Assembly (NCBI GenBank): GCA_902777005.1
Contig: CACYSB010000013.1
Coordinates: forward strand, 1 to 64,000
Length of the DNA stretch: 64,000 nt
Source of the DNA: an uncultured Bacteroidota bacterium
GTDB lineage: Bacteria; Bacteroidota; Bacteroidia; Bacteroidales; P3
Reading direction: 5' to 3'
Shown here: positions 48,733 through 57,976 of the stretch, in pieces
How the letters are laid out: every line of letters begins with the position of its first letter
Numbering within the stretch: position 1 is the first letter of the stretch
The notes under the pieces: model-generated
What the model was told of the DNA's origin: nothing
The model's database searches: none
The model's input: only the letters and a program-made list of their open reading frames with translations
Position numbers and translations under genes: made by a program

Positions 48733-50184
48733 ATGATATTAAAGGATATAATAAAAGGGATTGAGGCCGAGGTGCTGGGCGCGAAGGATGTAGATGTTAA
48801 GGACATCCAGTTTGACTCGCGCAAGGTCGGCACAGGCACCCTCTTCGTTGCACAGCGTGGTACCAAGGTTGACGGTCACAGCTACATTGCCGGTGCTGTT
48901 GAGAAAGGTGCTGTGGCGGTGGTGTGCGAGGAGTTGCCGGAGAGTATGGCGGAAGGTGTTGTCTACGTAAAGGTGGCTGACAGCAGCAAGGCACTGGGTC
49001 TGATGGCCGCCAACTGGTACGGTCATCCATCCGAGCAGTTGAAGCTAGTAGGTATCACAGGCACCAACGGCAAAACCACCACGGTGACCCTGCTGCACAG
49101 GATGTTCCGTCAGCTGGGCTACCATGTGGGACTGGTCTCCACTATAGTGAACAAGATTGACGAAGAGGAACTGCCCACAGGCCACACCACCCCCGACGCG
49201 CTGGAACTGAACCAGCTGCTGCGCCGCATGGTGGATGCCGGATGCGGCTACGCCTTCATGGAAGTGAGCAGTCACGCCGTGGTGCAGCATCGCATAGCCG
49301 GCGTACGTTTTGCAGGAGCCATCTTCAGTAATATCACACACGATCATTTGGACTTCCACAAGACTATGGCCAACTACATAGCTGCCAAGAAAGGCTTCTT
49401 CGACGGTCTCGACAAGGAAGCATGGGCGCTGGTGAATGTGGACGACAAGAACGGGCGCGTCATGGTTCAGAACACCAAGGCCGAAGTTCACACCTATGGC
49501 TTGCAGCATGATGCCGACTACCGTTGCAAGATATTGGAGAACACTTTCGAGGGTATGCACCTCGTGGTTGACGGCAGCGAGATGTGGTGCCGTCTTGTAG
49601 GCAAGTTTAATGCCTACAACCTAATGGCTATCTATGGCGCCGCTGTGCTTTGCGGTGTGGAGAAAGGTGAGGCGTTGCGTATACTGAGTGCGCTGGAGGC
49701 TGCTCCGGGGCGCTTCCAGTATGTCAACGGACGTGGTATCACGGGCATTGTGGACTATGCTCATACGCCCGATGCTCTGCAGAATGTCATCTCGACCATC
49801 GATGGCATTCGCCGACAGTCGCAGTTGCTCATCACTGTGGTAGGCTGTGGTGGTGACCGCGACCGTACCAAGCGGCCGGAGATGGCGCAGATAGCCGCCG
49901 AAGGCAGCGACAAGGTTGTCCTGACAAGCGACAATCCGCGCACGGAGAACCCCGATGTCATATTGGATGAGATGGAGTCGGGCCTCACGCCCCAGCAATT
50001 GTGCCACACGGTGCGCATCACCGACCGCCGGCAGGCCATACGCACAGCCTGCATGATGGCCAAAGAGGGTGACATAGTGCTGGTGGCAGGCAAGGGACAT
50101 GAGACCTACCAGGAGGTGAACGGTGTGCGTAGCCACTTCGATGATGTTGAGGAACTGGAGAAAGAATTAGGAATTAGAAAATAG
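48733..50184 (+). CDS. murE: UDP-MurNAc-L-Ala-D-Glu:meso-diaminopimelate ligase
   Basis: A 483-residue cytosolic Mur ligase that adds the third amino acid to the peptidoglycan stem. ATP-binding GTNGKTTTV lies near residue 110. The carbamylated-Lys region follows (DFHKTMANYIAAKKGF). The specificity motif DNPR (LTSDNPRTENP) is that of meso-DAP enzymes, so the wall is predicted to be DAP-type. The C-terminal GKGHETYQEV is intact. It lies 28 bp after ftsI, and mraY follows after 11 bp. Confidence 0.96.
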   Translation: MILKDIIKGIEAEVLGAKDVDVKDIQFDSRKVGTGTLFVAQRGTKVDGHSYIAGAVEKGAVAVVCEELPESMAEGVVYVKVADSSKALGLMAANWYGHPSEQLKLVGITGTNGKTTTVTLLHRMFRQLGYHVGLVSTIVNKIDEEELPTGHTTPDALELNQLLRRMVDAGCGYAFMEVSSHAVVQHRIAGVRFAGAIFSNITHDHLDFHKTMANYIAAKKGFFDGLDKEAWALVNVDDKNGRVMVQNTKAEVHTYGLQHDADYRCKILENTFEGMHLVVDGSEMWCRLVGKFNAYNLMAIYGAAVLCGVEKGEALRILSALEAAPGRFQYVNGRGITGIVDYAHTPDALQNVISTIDGIRRQSQLLITVVGCGGDRDRTKRPEMAQIAAEGSDKVVLTSDNPRTENPDVILDEMESGLTPQQLCHTVRITDRRQAIRTACMMAKEGDIVLVAGKGHETYQEVNGVRSHFDDVEELEKELGIRK

Positions 50185-50195
50185 GATTAAGAAAT

Positions 50196-51374
50196 ATGCT
50201 ATACTATCTGTTTCACTGGTTGCATGAAAGCCTGCACGTCCCCGGAACGGGTGTTTTTGAGTACATCTCATTTCGGTCTGGTGCGAGCATTGTGACGGCT
50301 TTGTTTATCATGCTTGTACTCGGCAAGCCTTTCATTAAATGGCTGAAGAACAAGCTGGGGATGATGGATGAGGTGCGTGCAGAATTGGGTCTTGAGGGTG
50401 CCGAGCAGAAAGCCAAGACCCCGACGATGGGAGGATTGTTGATTCTGGCCGCAATCATAGTGCCCACGCTGCTGTTTGCCAAGCTTGACAACGTGTATGT
50501 TCAAATAATGCTCGGCACCACGCTGTGGATGGGCATGGTGGGTTTCTTGGACGACTACCTGAAGAAGACCCGCGGCAAAGCCGGTCTGCCGGGCAAGTAC
50601 AAAGTGATAGGACAGGTGCTGCTGGGACTTGCCGTAGGCCTGCTGATAACCTTCCACCCCGACATCAAGGAGCCGCTGAAGACCACTATTCCGTTTGTCA
50701 AGAACAATGAATTTGACTACACATGGTTGGTGTCGTGGATGGGCGACTGGGCTGAGAACTACGCATGGATAATATATGTTACAATAGTGATACTGATAGT
50801 TACCGCTGTGAGTAATGCGTCGAACCTCACCGACGGTATCGATGGCATAGCCACGGGTGTGGCTGCCGTCAACGGCGGCGCATTGGCACTGCTGGCATGG
50901 GTGAGCGGTAACATCATCATGTCGTCGTACCTCAACATAATGTACCTGCCCAATATCGGTGAGCTGGCAATATTCAGTACCGCCTTTGTAGGAGCCACGC
51001 TGGGCTTTCTGTGGTTCAACACCCATCCGGCCGAGATATTCATGGGTGACACTGGCTCGCTGGCCATTGGAGGCATCATAGCCGTTTTTGCCATACTCAT
51101 CCGCAAGGAGCTGTTGCTGCCGGTGCTGTGTGGCATTTACTTAGTGGAAGACTTGTCGGTAATAATACAGACCACAGGTTGCAAGATGTACCGCCGCAAG
51201 CATAAGTTGCCCGCTGGTGTGCCGGTGCCTGTGGAGAAACGCCCCTTCCTGATGTCGCCGTTGCACCACCACTACCAGAAAAAAGGTATTGCGGAGGAGA
51301 AAGTGGTGATGAGATTTATAATCATTGCCATATTGCTGGCTATTTTTACACTGTCAACGCTGAAACTTAGATAA
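50196..51374 (+). CDS. mraY: Phospho-MurNAc-pentapeptide transferase
   Basis: A 392-residue integral membrane enzyme that makes lipid I. About ten transmembrane segments are seen. Conserved blocks: TPTMGGLLIL, GFLDDYLKK with the catalytic acidic pair, NASNLTDGIDGIA, FMGDTGSLAIGG, and the cytosolic loop SPLHHHYQKKG. A short insertion around HPDIKEPLKTTIPFVKNNEF is characteristic of Bacteroidota MraY. Three bases separate its stop from the murD remnant. Confidence 0.97.
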   Translation: MLYYLFHWLHESLHVPGTGVFEYISFRSGASIVTALFIMLVLGKPFIKWLKNKLGMMDEVRAELGLEGAEQKAKTPTMGGLLILAAIIVPTLLFAKLDNVYVQIMLGTTLWMGMVGFLDDYLKKTRGKAGLPGKYKVIGQVLLGLAVGLLITFHPDIKEPLKTTIPFVKNNEFDYTWLVSWMGDWAENYAWIIYVTIVILIVTAVSNASNLTDGIDGIATGVAAVNGGALALLAWVSGNIIMSSYLNIMYLPNIGELAIFSTAFVGATLGFLWFNTHPAEIFMGDTGSLAIGGIIAVFAILIRKELLLPVLCGIYLVEDLSVIIQTTGCKMYRRKHKLPAGVPVPVEKRPFLMSPLHHHYQKKGIAEEKVVMRFIIIAILLAIFTLSTLKLR

Positions 51375-51377
51375 AAC

Positions 51378-51908
51378 ATGACTATAGAGACACTCGCCAA
51401 ACAAGGCATCACTCACACCGGATTGGCCGGGATAGACACCGCACGGCTCAAAGCCATGCGTAACACTACGCTGCGTACATGCTTTAATAGGCTTGAAGAC
51501 ACACGCTACAGGCAGGAGTTTGTGGCGCGAATATTGGATCGAGAATATATCAACGACGCTGGTGCTCGCAGTGTCAATGCCACGTGGTATGCTCTTGAAA
51601 GTATACAAGGCGGAGTGGTATGGATTGTCTGTGGCACGGATGCTGAGACAGACTACAGCCGATTGATTCCTGTGGCGTTACGCAAGGTGAGGATGATGTT
51701 AGTGTTGGGTCCATCAGGCCAGTTGAAACAGTCCTTCAATGGTGCAGTCCCTGCGATAGAAGAATGCCACTCCATGAGGGATGCGCTGCACAGAGCATAC
51801 TTGTATGACGCTTCCGACGTCAAGGTGCTCTTCTCGCCGGCCTGTAACGATGGCACACCCACGAATGCGCTGGGCGAGGCTTTCCGTAGCGAGGTGAATG
51901 AACTATAA
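51378..51908 (+). CDS. MurD C-terminal-domain remnant protein at the murD position
   Basis: A 176-residue ORF exactly where murD belongs (mraY-murD-ftsW). Residues 36-160 resemble only the start and body of the MurD C-terminal domain: FNRLEDTRYRQEFVARI (compare F-x-x-x-x-HR-E of MurD), EYINDAGARSVNATWYALES (compare YINDSKATN-N--WYALES), VVWIVCGTDAETDYSRLIPV, and VLFSPACN. The ATP-binding and central domains, about 300 residues, are absent, and NDSKATN has become NDAGARS, losing the Lys. It therefore cannot ligate D-Glu. The frame is clean, with its own ATG 3 bp after mraY, and codon use like its neighbours, so it may be kept for another role. A working MurD must lie elsewhere. Confidence 0.75.
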   Translation: MTIETLAKQGITHTGLAGIDTARLKAMRNTTLRTCFNRLEDTRYRQEFVARILDREYINDAGARSVNATWYALESIQGGVVWIVCGTDAETDYSRLIPVALRKVRMMLVLGPSGQLKQSFNGAVPAIEECHSMRDALHRAYLYDASDVKVLFSPACNDGTPTNALGEAFRSEVNEL

Positions 51909-51920
51909 AGGATTAAAGAA

Positions 51921-53135
51921 ATGAGACTGGCAAAGATATTCAAAGGCGACAAAACTATTTGGGTGGTGTTTTTCCTGCTCAGCATAGTGTCGTTGTTAGC
52001 GGTATACAGCTCGATAGGGCTTTATGCCTACTCTGCTTTTGCCAGCAAGACGCCGACATCGCTGTTCCTGCGCCACATGCTTATAGTGGCGGTGACATAC
52101 GTTGTTGTTGCTGCGTTGTCGCATGTCAACTACCGCTATTTTTCGCGCTTTGCCGTGCTTGGCTACTGGGCAGCGATAGTGTTGTTGGTTGTGATGTTGG
52201 CGTTGAACCAGGGCCGTTGGGTGCGCATACCGGTGATAGGCCAGTTCCAGCCATCGGAGATAGCAAAGGTTGTTTTGATAATCTTTTTGGCACGTATATT
52301 GGCACTGAAAAAAGACCATGCCGGAGAGCTCGGCCAGTTCCTGATGATGCTGATATATATTGCGGCTGTGGTGGTGCTGGTGTTGCCTGAGAATTTCTCC
52401 ACGGCGGCACTGATATTCCTGGCGGCATACTTGGTGATGTATTTCGGAGGAGTCAACAAGAAATACTGGTGGCGATTGTTTCTTGTAGGTGTCGTACTTG
52501 TGATAGGTTTTCTAGCGGTGAGCTACTACAAATATGAGAAGTCGTTGAATGCCGGTGTTGACACGGAGATGATGATAGAGCGACAGGAAACATGGGGCCA
52601 CCGTGTGTATTCCTGGATTAATCCCAAGACTGACGAGTTGACGCAGGAGAATATGGCCAGGATGGCCATTGCACGTGGCGGTGTTGCCCGCCTGGGTATA
52701 GGCTCCACGGTGCATGCGCGACTTATGACGCAGGCGCATAACGACTTCATATATGCTATCATTATTGAAGAGACAGGAATGGTGGGAGGTCTGTTCGTTT
52801 TTGCGCTATACAGTATCTTCTACTTCAGGTGTGTGAAGCTAACGAGACGCTGCAAGGGTCGCTTCGGTGCGCTTACTGTGGCAGGACTTGGCACAGTGAT
52901 ATACTTGCAGGCATTGGTGAATATGTGCGTGGCCGTAGGTGTGCTACCTGTTACCGGACAGACGTTGCCATTCATCAGTTACGGTGGTACAGCGTATCTG
53001 TTTCTTGGATGTGCATTGGGTGTGATACAGTCGGTGGCAGCCGACGTTGAGGTACAGGATAAAGCAGAAGTGACTACGGTGGCGAGTGTAGAGGCTGAGG
53101 CTGAAGAGGGTGAAAAAGAAAACGATAATAAATAA
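51921..53135 (+). CDS. ftsW: Septal SEDS peptidoglycan glycosyltransferase
   Basis: A 404-residue polytopic membrane protein that polymerises lipid II at the septum with FtsI. About ten transmembrane helices; motifs RWVRIPVIGQFQPSEIAKV, LVLPENFSTAALIF (the P-E-N-F-S variant common in Bacteroidota), MTQAHNDFIYAIIIEETG, and VLPVTGQTLPFISYGG. The C-terminal 30 residues are a Glu/Val/Ala-rich tail (SVEAEAEEGEKEN). It lies 12 bp after the murD remnant and 10 bp before murG. Confidence 0.95.
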   Translation: MRLAKIFKGDKTIWVVFFLLSIVSLLAVYSSIGLYAYSAFASKTPTSLFLRHMLIVAVTYVVVAALSHVNYRYFSRFAVLGYWAAIVLLVVMLALNQGRWVRIPVIGQFQPSEIAKVVLIIFLARILALKKDHAGELGQFLMMLIYIAAVVVLVLPENFSTAALIFLAAYLVMYFGGVNKKYWWRLFLVGVVLVIGFLAVSYYKYEKSLNAGVDTEMMIERQETWGHRVYSWINPKTDELTQENMARMAIARGGVARLGIGSTVHARLMTQAHNDFIYAIIIEETGMVGGLFVFALYSIFYFRCVKLTRRCKGRFGALTVAGLGTVIYLQALVNMCVAVGVLPVTGQTLPFISYGGTAYLFLGCALGVIQSVAADVEVQDKAEVTTVASVEAEAEEGEKENDNK

Positions 53136-53145
53136 AACAAGAGAT

Positions 53146-54252
53146 ATGAAAGCAATAATCAGTGGAGGAGGAAGTGGCGGACATATATTTCCCGCAGTGG
53201 CTATAGCTGGGGCCCTCAAGCAGCGTCATCCCGACGTGGAAATATTGTTTGTAGGTGCTGAAGGACGTATGGAGATGGAGAAGGTGCCGGCGGCAGGATA
53301 CCGCATAGAGGGCTTGCCTATAGCCGGACTGCAGCGCAAGCTTACGCCAGAGAATATCATAAAGAACCTCCAGTTACCTATCAAGATGGCCAAGAGCCGT
53401 CGTAAGGTGAAAAACATTCTGAAAGAGTTTCAGCCAGACATAGTGATCGGTGTTGGTGGTTTCGCCAGTGAGCCTACGCTGAAGGCTGCCGCCGATATGG
53501 GGTTCCCGACGCTCCTGCAGGAGCAGAACTCCTACGCTGGCCTGACCAACAAGATGCTAGCCAGAAAGGCAAAGAAGATATGTGTGGCATACGAAGGAAT
53601 GGACCGTTTCTTCCCTAAGGAGAAGATTGTCTTCACGGGTAACCCGGTAAGAGGAGATATCGAGAATATGAACGTCACACGTGAAGAAGGCTGTGCCCAT
53701 TTCGGCATTAACGCCCAAGGTCGTGTGATGCTGTCCGTAGGAGGAAGCCTTGGTGCCCGTAGCATCAATCAGATGATTATAGACCACCTGCACTTCTTCA
53801 AGGAGAACCGCATACAGTTACTTTGGCAGACAGGCCGCTGGATGTATGACGAAGCCGTGGCCGCTGTGAAGAAAGCCAAAGTGGAGGAGTGGGTGAAGGT
53901 GCACCAGTTCATTAGCAGGATGGATATGGCCTATGCCGCCGCTGATATTGTCATATCGCGTGCTGGCGCAATTGCCATATCTGAGCTCTGCATCGTGGGC
54001 AAGCCTGTGGTGCTGATACCGTCGCCCAATGTTGCCGAGGACCACCAGACCAAGAATGCTTTGGCACTAGTGGACAGGGGCGCTGCGGTGATGGTGCGTG
54101 ACGCCGAATGTAATGCGCTGTGTCTGCCGCAGGTGCAGGAGCTGTTTGAGAATGCCGCCCATCGCGAAGAGATGAGCGCCGCTATCAAGAAGATGGCAGT
54201 ATTTGGTGCAGCGAACAAAATAGTAGACCAGATAGACAAGATTGTAGGATGA
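53146..54252 (+). CDS. murG: UDP-GlcNAc:lipid I N-acetylglucosaminyltransferase
   Basis: A 368-residue peripheral membrane glycosyltransferase that makes lipid II. It has the Gly-rich N-terminal loop GGGSGGHIFPA (residues 7-17), VIGVGGFASEP, LQEQNSYAGLTNK, the second Gly-rich loop VGGSLGARSINQ, and the sugar-nucleotide motif VISRAGAIAISEL. MKAIISGGG (53146) is taken as the start; the in-frame ATG at 53110 is inside ftsW. The 3' end overlaps murC by 4 bp. Confidence 0.96.
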   Translation: MKAIISGGGSGGHIFPAVAIAGALKQRHPDVEILFVGAEGRMEMEKVPAAGYRIEGLPIAGLQRKLTPENIIKNLQLPIKMAKSRRKVKNILKEFQPDIVIGVGGFASEPTLKAAADMGFPTLLQEQNSYAGLTNKMLARKAKKICVAYEGMDRFFPKEKIVFTGNPVRGDIENMNVTREEGCAHFGINAQGRVMLSVGGSLGARSINQMIIDHLHFFKENRIQLLWQTGRWMYDEAVAAVKKAKVEEWVKVHQFISRMDMAYAAADIVISRAGAIAISELCIVGKPVVLIPSPNVAEDHQTKNALALVDRGAAVMVRDAECNALCLPQVQELFENAAHREEMSAAIKKMAVFGAANKIVDQIDKIVG

Positions 54253-55679
54253 ACTACTACTTTTTGGGTATAGGAGGCATAGGCATGAGTGCTTTGGCGC
54301 GCTTCTTCAAGAAGAGGGGCGACACGGTGAGCGGGTATGACCGTACACAGTCACCGCTGACAGAAGAGCTGGAGTCCGAAGGCATCGCTGTGCACTATGA
54401 CGACAATCCCATGCAGATCCCTGCGGATGTGGATATGGTAGTGTATACGCCGGCAGTGCCACAGGACTTGCATGAGTTTGTGGCGTTGCGTGAACGTGGA
54501 GTGAAGATAGAGAAGCGTTCTCAGGTGCTCGGCGAGCTCACCCGTGGGAAGAAATGCATAGCTGTAGCGGGTAGTCACGGTAAGACCACAACAACCACGC
54601 TGATAGCCCATCTGCTGAGTAATGCCAACTGTGGATGCAGTGCTTTCCTCGGCGGTGTGAGCAAGAACTTTGGAAGCAACCTGCTTGTGAATAACGATAG
54701 TGAATATGTGGTGGTAGAAGCCGATGAATATGACCGCTCGTTCTTGCAGCTGCATCCGTACATGGCCGTTATTACGGCAACTGATCCCGATCATTTGGAT
54801 ATCTATGGCACCCATGAAGCCATGCTTGATGCTTATGCCCAGTTTGCCAGCCAGACCGAGCCGGAGGGCCATCTCTTTTTAAAAGAAGGTATCTTCCGCA
54901 CTGCCTCTGGAGAGGAATATGTAGAGTATGGCCATGAGCATCATCACGAACATCACCACGAAGAGCACGAGCATTCGGCCACGAAAACACTCGGCCACGC
55001 TAATATCTCCACTTATACTGCACATGGGATTGATGCCGACTACTATGCAGTAAATGTGCGTACATATAATGGCAACCTCTTCTACGATATGAGGACACCC
55101 GACGGTGTACTCTATGATCTTGAGCTTGATGGAACAGCACTGTTTAATGTTGAGAATGCCGTCGTTGCCTCGGCAGTGGCGCTTGCCTGCGGCCTCGACC
55201 AGTATCAGCTGCGCAGCGGCCTCAAGTCGTTCGCCGGTGTACGCCGTCGTTTTGACTACCGTATAAGAGAGAAAGAGTTGGTGTATATAGACGACTATGC
55301 CCATCATCCGCAGGAGATAGCCTCGACTATAGAGTCCGTGCGTTATCTGTATCCCGGCAAGCGTGTTGTGGGCATATTTCAGCCCCACCTATATACACGT
55401 ACACGTGATTTCGCGGACGAATTCGCCAAGGTGTTGCAGAACCTTGACGAGATAATTATGATGCCCATCTATCCTGCAAGGGAGAAACCCATACTGGGAG
55501 TAACCTCCAGTATGGTGCTACGCAAAATAGAAAGCATGTCGAAATACCTGTGTACGGCAGACCAAGTGCTCGAACTTGTGCCAGCTTTATGCCCCGATGT
55601 AGTGCTCACGTTAGGTGCCGGTGATATTGACCGCCTTGTGCCACGCCTTGAAGCAACATTAAGAGAACAGATGCTATGA
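54249..55679 (+). CDS. murC: UDP-N-acetylmuramate:L-alanine ligase with a His-rich insertion
   Basis: A 476-residue Mur ligase that adds the first amino acid to UDP-MurNAc. N-terminal GIGGIGMSALA (UDP-MurNAc domain), VAGSHGKTTTTTLIAH (ATP site, near residue 110), and EADEYDRSFLQL. It keeps the C-terminal ligase motifs DDYAHHPQEI and FQPHLYTRTRDF. Between the central strands lies an inserted loop of about 25 residues containing HEHHHEHHHEEHEH (residues 229-242), absent from the usual family and resembling a metal-binding tract. Ends overlap murG (4 bp) and ftsQ (4 bp). Confidence 0.95.
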   Translation: MNYYFLGIGGIGMSALARFFKKRGDTVSGYDRTQSPLTEELESEGIAVHYDDNPMQIPADVDMVVYTPAVPQDLHEFVALRERGVKIEKRSQVLGELTRGKKCIAVAGSHGKTTTTTLIAHLLSNANCGCSAFLGGVSKNFGSNLLVNNDSEYVVVEADEYDRSFLQLHPYMAVITATDPDHLDIYGTHEAMLDAYAQFASQTEPEGHLFLKEGIFRTASGEEYVEYGHEHHHEHHHEEHEHSATKTLGHANISTYTAHGIDADYYAVNVRTYNGNLFYDMRTPDGVLYDLELDGTALFNVENAVVASAVALACGLDQYQLRSGLKSFAGVRRRFDYRIREKELVYIDDYAHHPQEIASTIESVRYLYPGKRVVGIFQPHLYTRTRDFADEFAKVLQNLDEIIMMPIYPAREKPILGVTSSMVLRKIESMSKYLCTADQVLELVPALCPDVVLTLGAGDIDRLVPRLEATLREQML

Positions 55680-56431
55680 AACGGCCATACAAAATAATGC
55701 TCATACTCCTCGGTGCCATTGTGGTGGCCGTGCTGGTTATTGTGGCCAACGTTAGCCGCTCGCACTCACAAGTACGAGATGTAGAGGTGAGTATTCGTTA
55801 TGGCAAAACACCAGCACTTGTCGATGAGCAGACGGTAGTAGACAGTATTTTGAAGATTGTGCCGCGTCTGCAATCCATGTTGGTAAAGGATGTTGACTGT
55901 GGTGTGATAACCGAAGCTGCGGCGCATGTGCCCTATCTCAAGGATGTGTCAACGTCGGTAAGTGTCAGCGGCAAGGTGGTAGTAAGAGCCACACAGCGCA
56001 GGCCTATAGCGCGTCTGTTCTATGGAGGCAAAGAACTATACTTCGATGCCGACGGCGGCATAATGCCTGTCAGTCAACATGGCGATTGTGACGTCCTGGT
56101 TGCAGGTGGAGCGTTCACAGAACCGTTGCAGGCAGATAGCCTCAATAGTCAGATGACAGCCCTGTTGACACTCGCTACGTTCTTGGATGACGAGAGAAAA
56201 TATGGTGGTCTCATTGACCAGATTTTTATCGGCAGCGATGGCGATATAATGATGGTGCCGAAGCTCGGTGACCAGGTTATTGAACTTGGTGATGCGGAGG
56301 ATCTTGATGAAAAGTTCTCCAATCTGATGACATTCTATCGCAAAGGTATGCCGCGTGCTGGGTGGGAGACATATTCAAAGATAAGCCTGAGATTCCGCCA
56401 TCAGGTGGTATGTACAAAAGAAAAGAAATAA
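55676..56431 (+). CDS. ftsQ: Cell-division protein FtsQ-like
   Basis: A 251-residue bitopic protein at the ftsQ position between murC and ftsA. A single transmembrane segment at about 7-25 (IMLILLGAIVVAVLVIVANV) precedes a periplasmic part with a POTRA-like region: VRDVEVSIRYG, VDCGVITEAAAHVPYLKDVS and VVVRATQRRPIARLF. The R-P-I-A-R pattern is the FtsQ signature in Bacteroidota. It would link FtsL to FtsWI. Starts inside the last codon of murC (ATGA overlap). Confidence 0.88.
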   Translation: MKRPYKIMLILLGAIVVAVLVIVANVSRSHSQVRDVEVSIRYGKTPALVDEQTVVDSILKIVPRLQSMLVKDVDCGVITEAAAHVPYLKDVSTSVSVSGKVVVRATQRRPIARLFYGGKELYFDADGGIMPVSQHGDCDVLVAGGAFTEPLQADSLNSQMTALLTLATFLDDERKYGGLIDQIFIGSDGDIMMVPKLGDQVIELGDAEDLDEKFSNLMTFYRKGMPRAGWETYSKISLRFRHQVVCTKEKK

Positions 56432-56450
56432 ACAAATAATAGCAGAGATT

Positions 56451-57830
56451 ATGGCAAACGAAATCATTGTCGGCCTCGACATCGGTACTACGAAGATAGC
56501 CTGCTTCGTCGGTATGCGGGGCGAAAACGGAAAGGTCAAGATTCTTGGCTTCGGCAAAACGGAGTCGATAGGCGTGGAGCACGGTGTTGTGAAAGGCATC
56601 ACGCAGACAGCCGACTCCATTACCAAGGCTGTTAATGAGGCAGCCGACCAGGCTAATGTCGACATTGACGAAGTGTGGGTCGGCATCGCGGGTCAGCATA
56701 TCAAATCAAACCCCAGTCACGGTAGCATCATGATTCCTCAGGACCACACCCTTATCGAACAGGAAGACGTGGAGCGCCTCATTGAGGAACAGTACAACAT
56801 ACAGCTGCCACCGGGTGAGGAGATAATACATGTCTTTCCGCAGCAGTTTATCGTCGACCGAGAGCCGCTCAGTCGCGACATACCTCCCGTAGGTGTTGCC
56901 GGAAAGAACCTCGAAGCAGACTTCCATATGGTTACGGCCAATGTACAAAACCTTCAGTATATCAAATATGCCGTTGAGCGAGCCGGTCTAAAGATAAAGG
57001 GCGTTGTGTTGGAGCCTGTTGCTTCTGCCAAGGCTGTCCTCGACGACAGTGACCGCGATGCCGGAGTGGCAATGGTCGATATTGGTGGCGGCACCACCGA
57101 TGTGGCAGTCTTCCATGACGGCATCATACGCCATACATCCGTGCTTCCATTGGCTGGCAATGCTATTACCAACGACATACGTGAGGGCTGTAACATTCTT
57201 AAGAAACAGGCCGAAAGTCTTAAGGTTAAGTTCGGCTCATGTCTTGTGCAGGCTGTGAGCGAGAATGATGTCATCTCTATACCAGGTATCCGCAGTCAGG
57301 CTCCGCGTGAGATTTATGTAAAGACTCTAGCTGGCATCATCAACGCCCGCGCCAAGATGATTATGGAGCAGGTGGATTATGAAATCCAGCTCTCCGGTTA
57401 TCATAAGAAGCTTATTGCCGGTGTTGTACTCACTGGTGGTGGTGCCCAGCTGAAGAATATCAAGGACCTCTGCGAACTCATCACCACTACAGATACCCGT
57501 ATAGGTATTCCAAACGAGCATCTTGACCCCGAGAGTATCTCGTTCGCCGACCTCGCACATCCGATGTATGCCACAGGTATCGGTCTGGTCCTCTATGGAC
57601 TTGAGAAAGCGGAGGAATCATACGACGGAACAAAAGAGGAGGAGAAGTCTGCCTTTGACAATGATATCTTCAAGAATATGGATGACGAGCAGGTCAATGA
57701 GGTAGAGAAGGCCGAAGAGCAGTCTGTCGACCGTAAAAAGGCATCAAAGACAAAAGAAAAAGGCCCCAAGTTCGACCATGTTCTCGAACGCTTCCTTAAT
57801 AAGGTTTTTAACGAAGGCATAGACGAGTAA
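56451..57830 (+). CDS. ftsA: Cell-division protein FtsA
   Basis: A 459-residue actin-like ATPase that tethers FtsZ to the membrane. It has DIGTTKIACFVG (phosphate 1), MVDIGGGTTDVAVF (phosphate 2), GVVLTGGGAQL (adenosine), and the 1C insertion in between (INEAADQANVDIDEVWVGIAG region). The final stretch is Lys/Glu-rich with a terminal amphipathic helix FDHVLERFLNKVFNEGI that should bind the membrane. ftsZ follows after a 146-bp spacer with its own promoter-like element. Confidence 0.96.
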   Translation: MANEIIVGLDIGTTKIACFVGMRGENGKVKILGFGKTESIGVEHGVVKGITQTADSITKAVNEAADQANVDIDEVWVGIAGQHIKSNPSHGSIMIPQDHTLIEQEDVERLIEEQYNIQLPPGEEIIHVFPQQFIVDREPLSRDIPPVGVAGKNLEADFHMVTANVQNLQYIKYAVERAGLKIKGVVLEPVASAKAVLDDSDRDAGVAMVDIGGGTTDVAVFHDGIIRHTSVLPLAGNAITNDIREGCNILKKQAESLKVKFGSCLVQAVSENDVISIPGIRSQAPREIYVKTLAGIINARAKMIMEQVDYEIQLSGYHKKLIAGVVLTGGGAQLKNIKDLCELITTTDTRIGIPNEHLDPESISFADLAHPMYATGIGLVLYGLEKAEESYDGTKEEEKSAFDNDIFKNMDDEQVNEVEKAEEQSVDRKKASKTKEKGPKFDHVLERFLNKVFNEGIDE

Positions 57831-57899
57831 AAAAAGTTATTGTGTACAAGTTGTTGAAAACTAATATGTAGTTGGTTGTCACGTTTATATTGTTTTTAG

Positions 57900-57907
57900 T
57901 AATTTTA
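57900..57907 (+). promoter_or_regulatory. Possible -7 element (TAATTTTA) for ftsZ
   Basis: TAATTTTA in the ftsA-ftsZ spacer is one base away from TAnnTTTG, and the same octamer occurs before mraZ at 44533-44540. A TTG lies about 14 bp upstream. The spacer is otherwise A+T-rich. Evidence is weak. Confidence 0.35.
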
Positions 57908-57976
57908 TACTGCCAAAGGTATAGGCTATAATTAAATAAAGACGTCTTTATCAATAAGATAGAAATATACAAGCAC

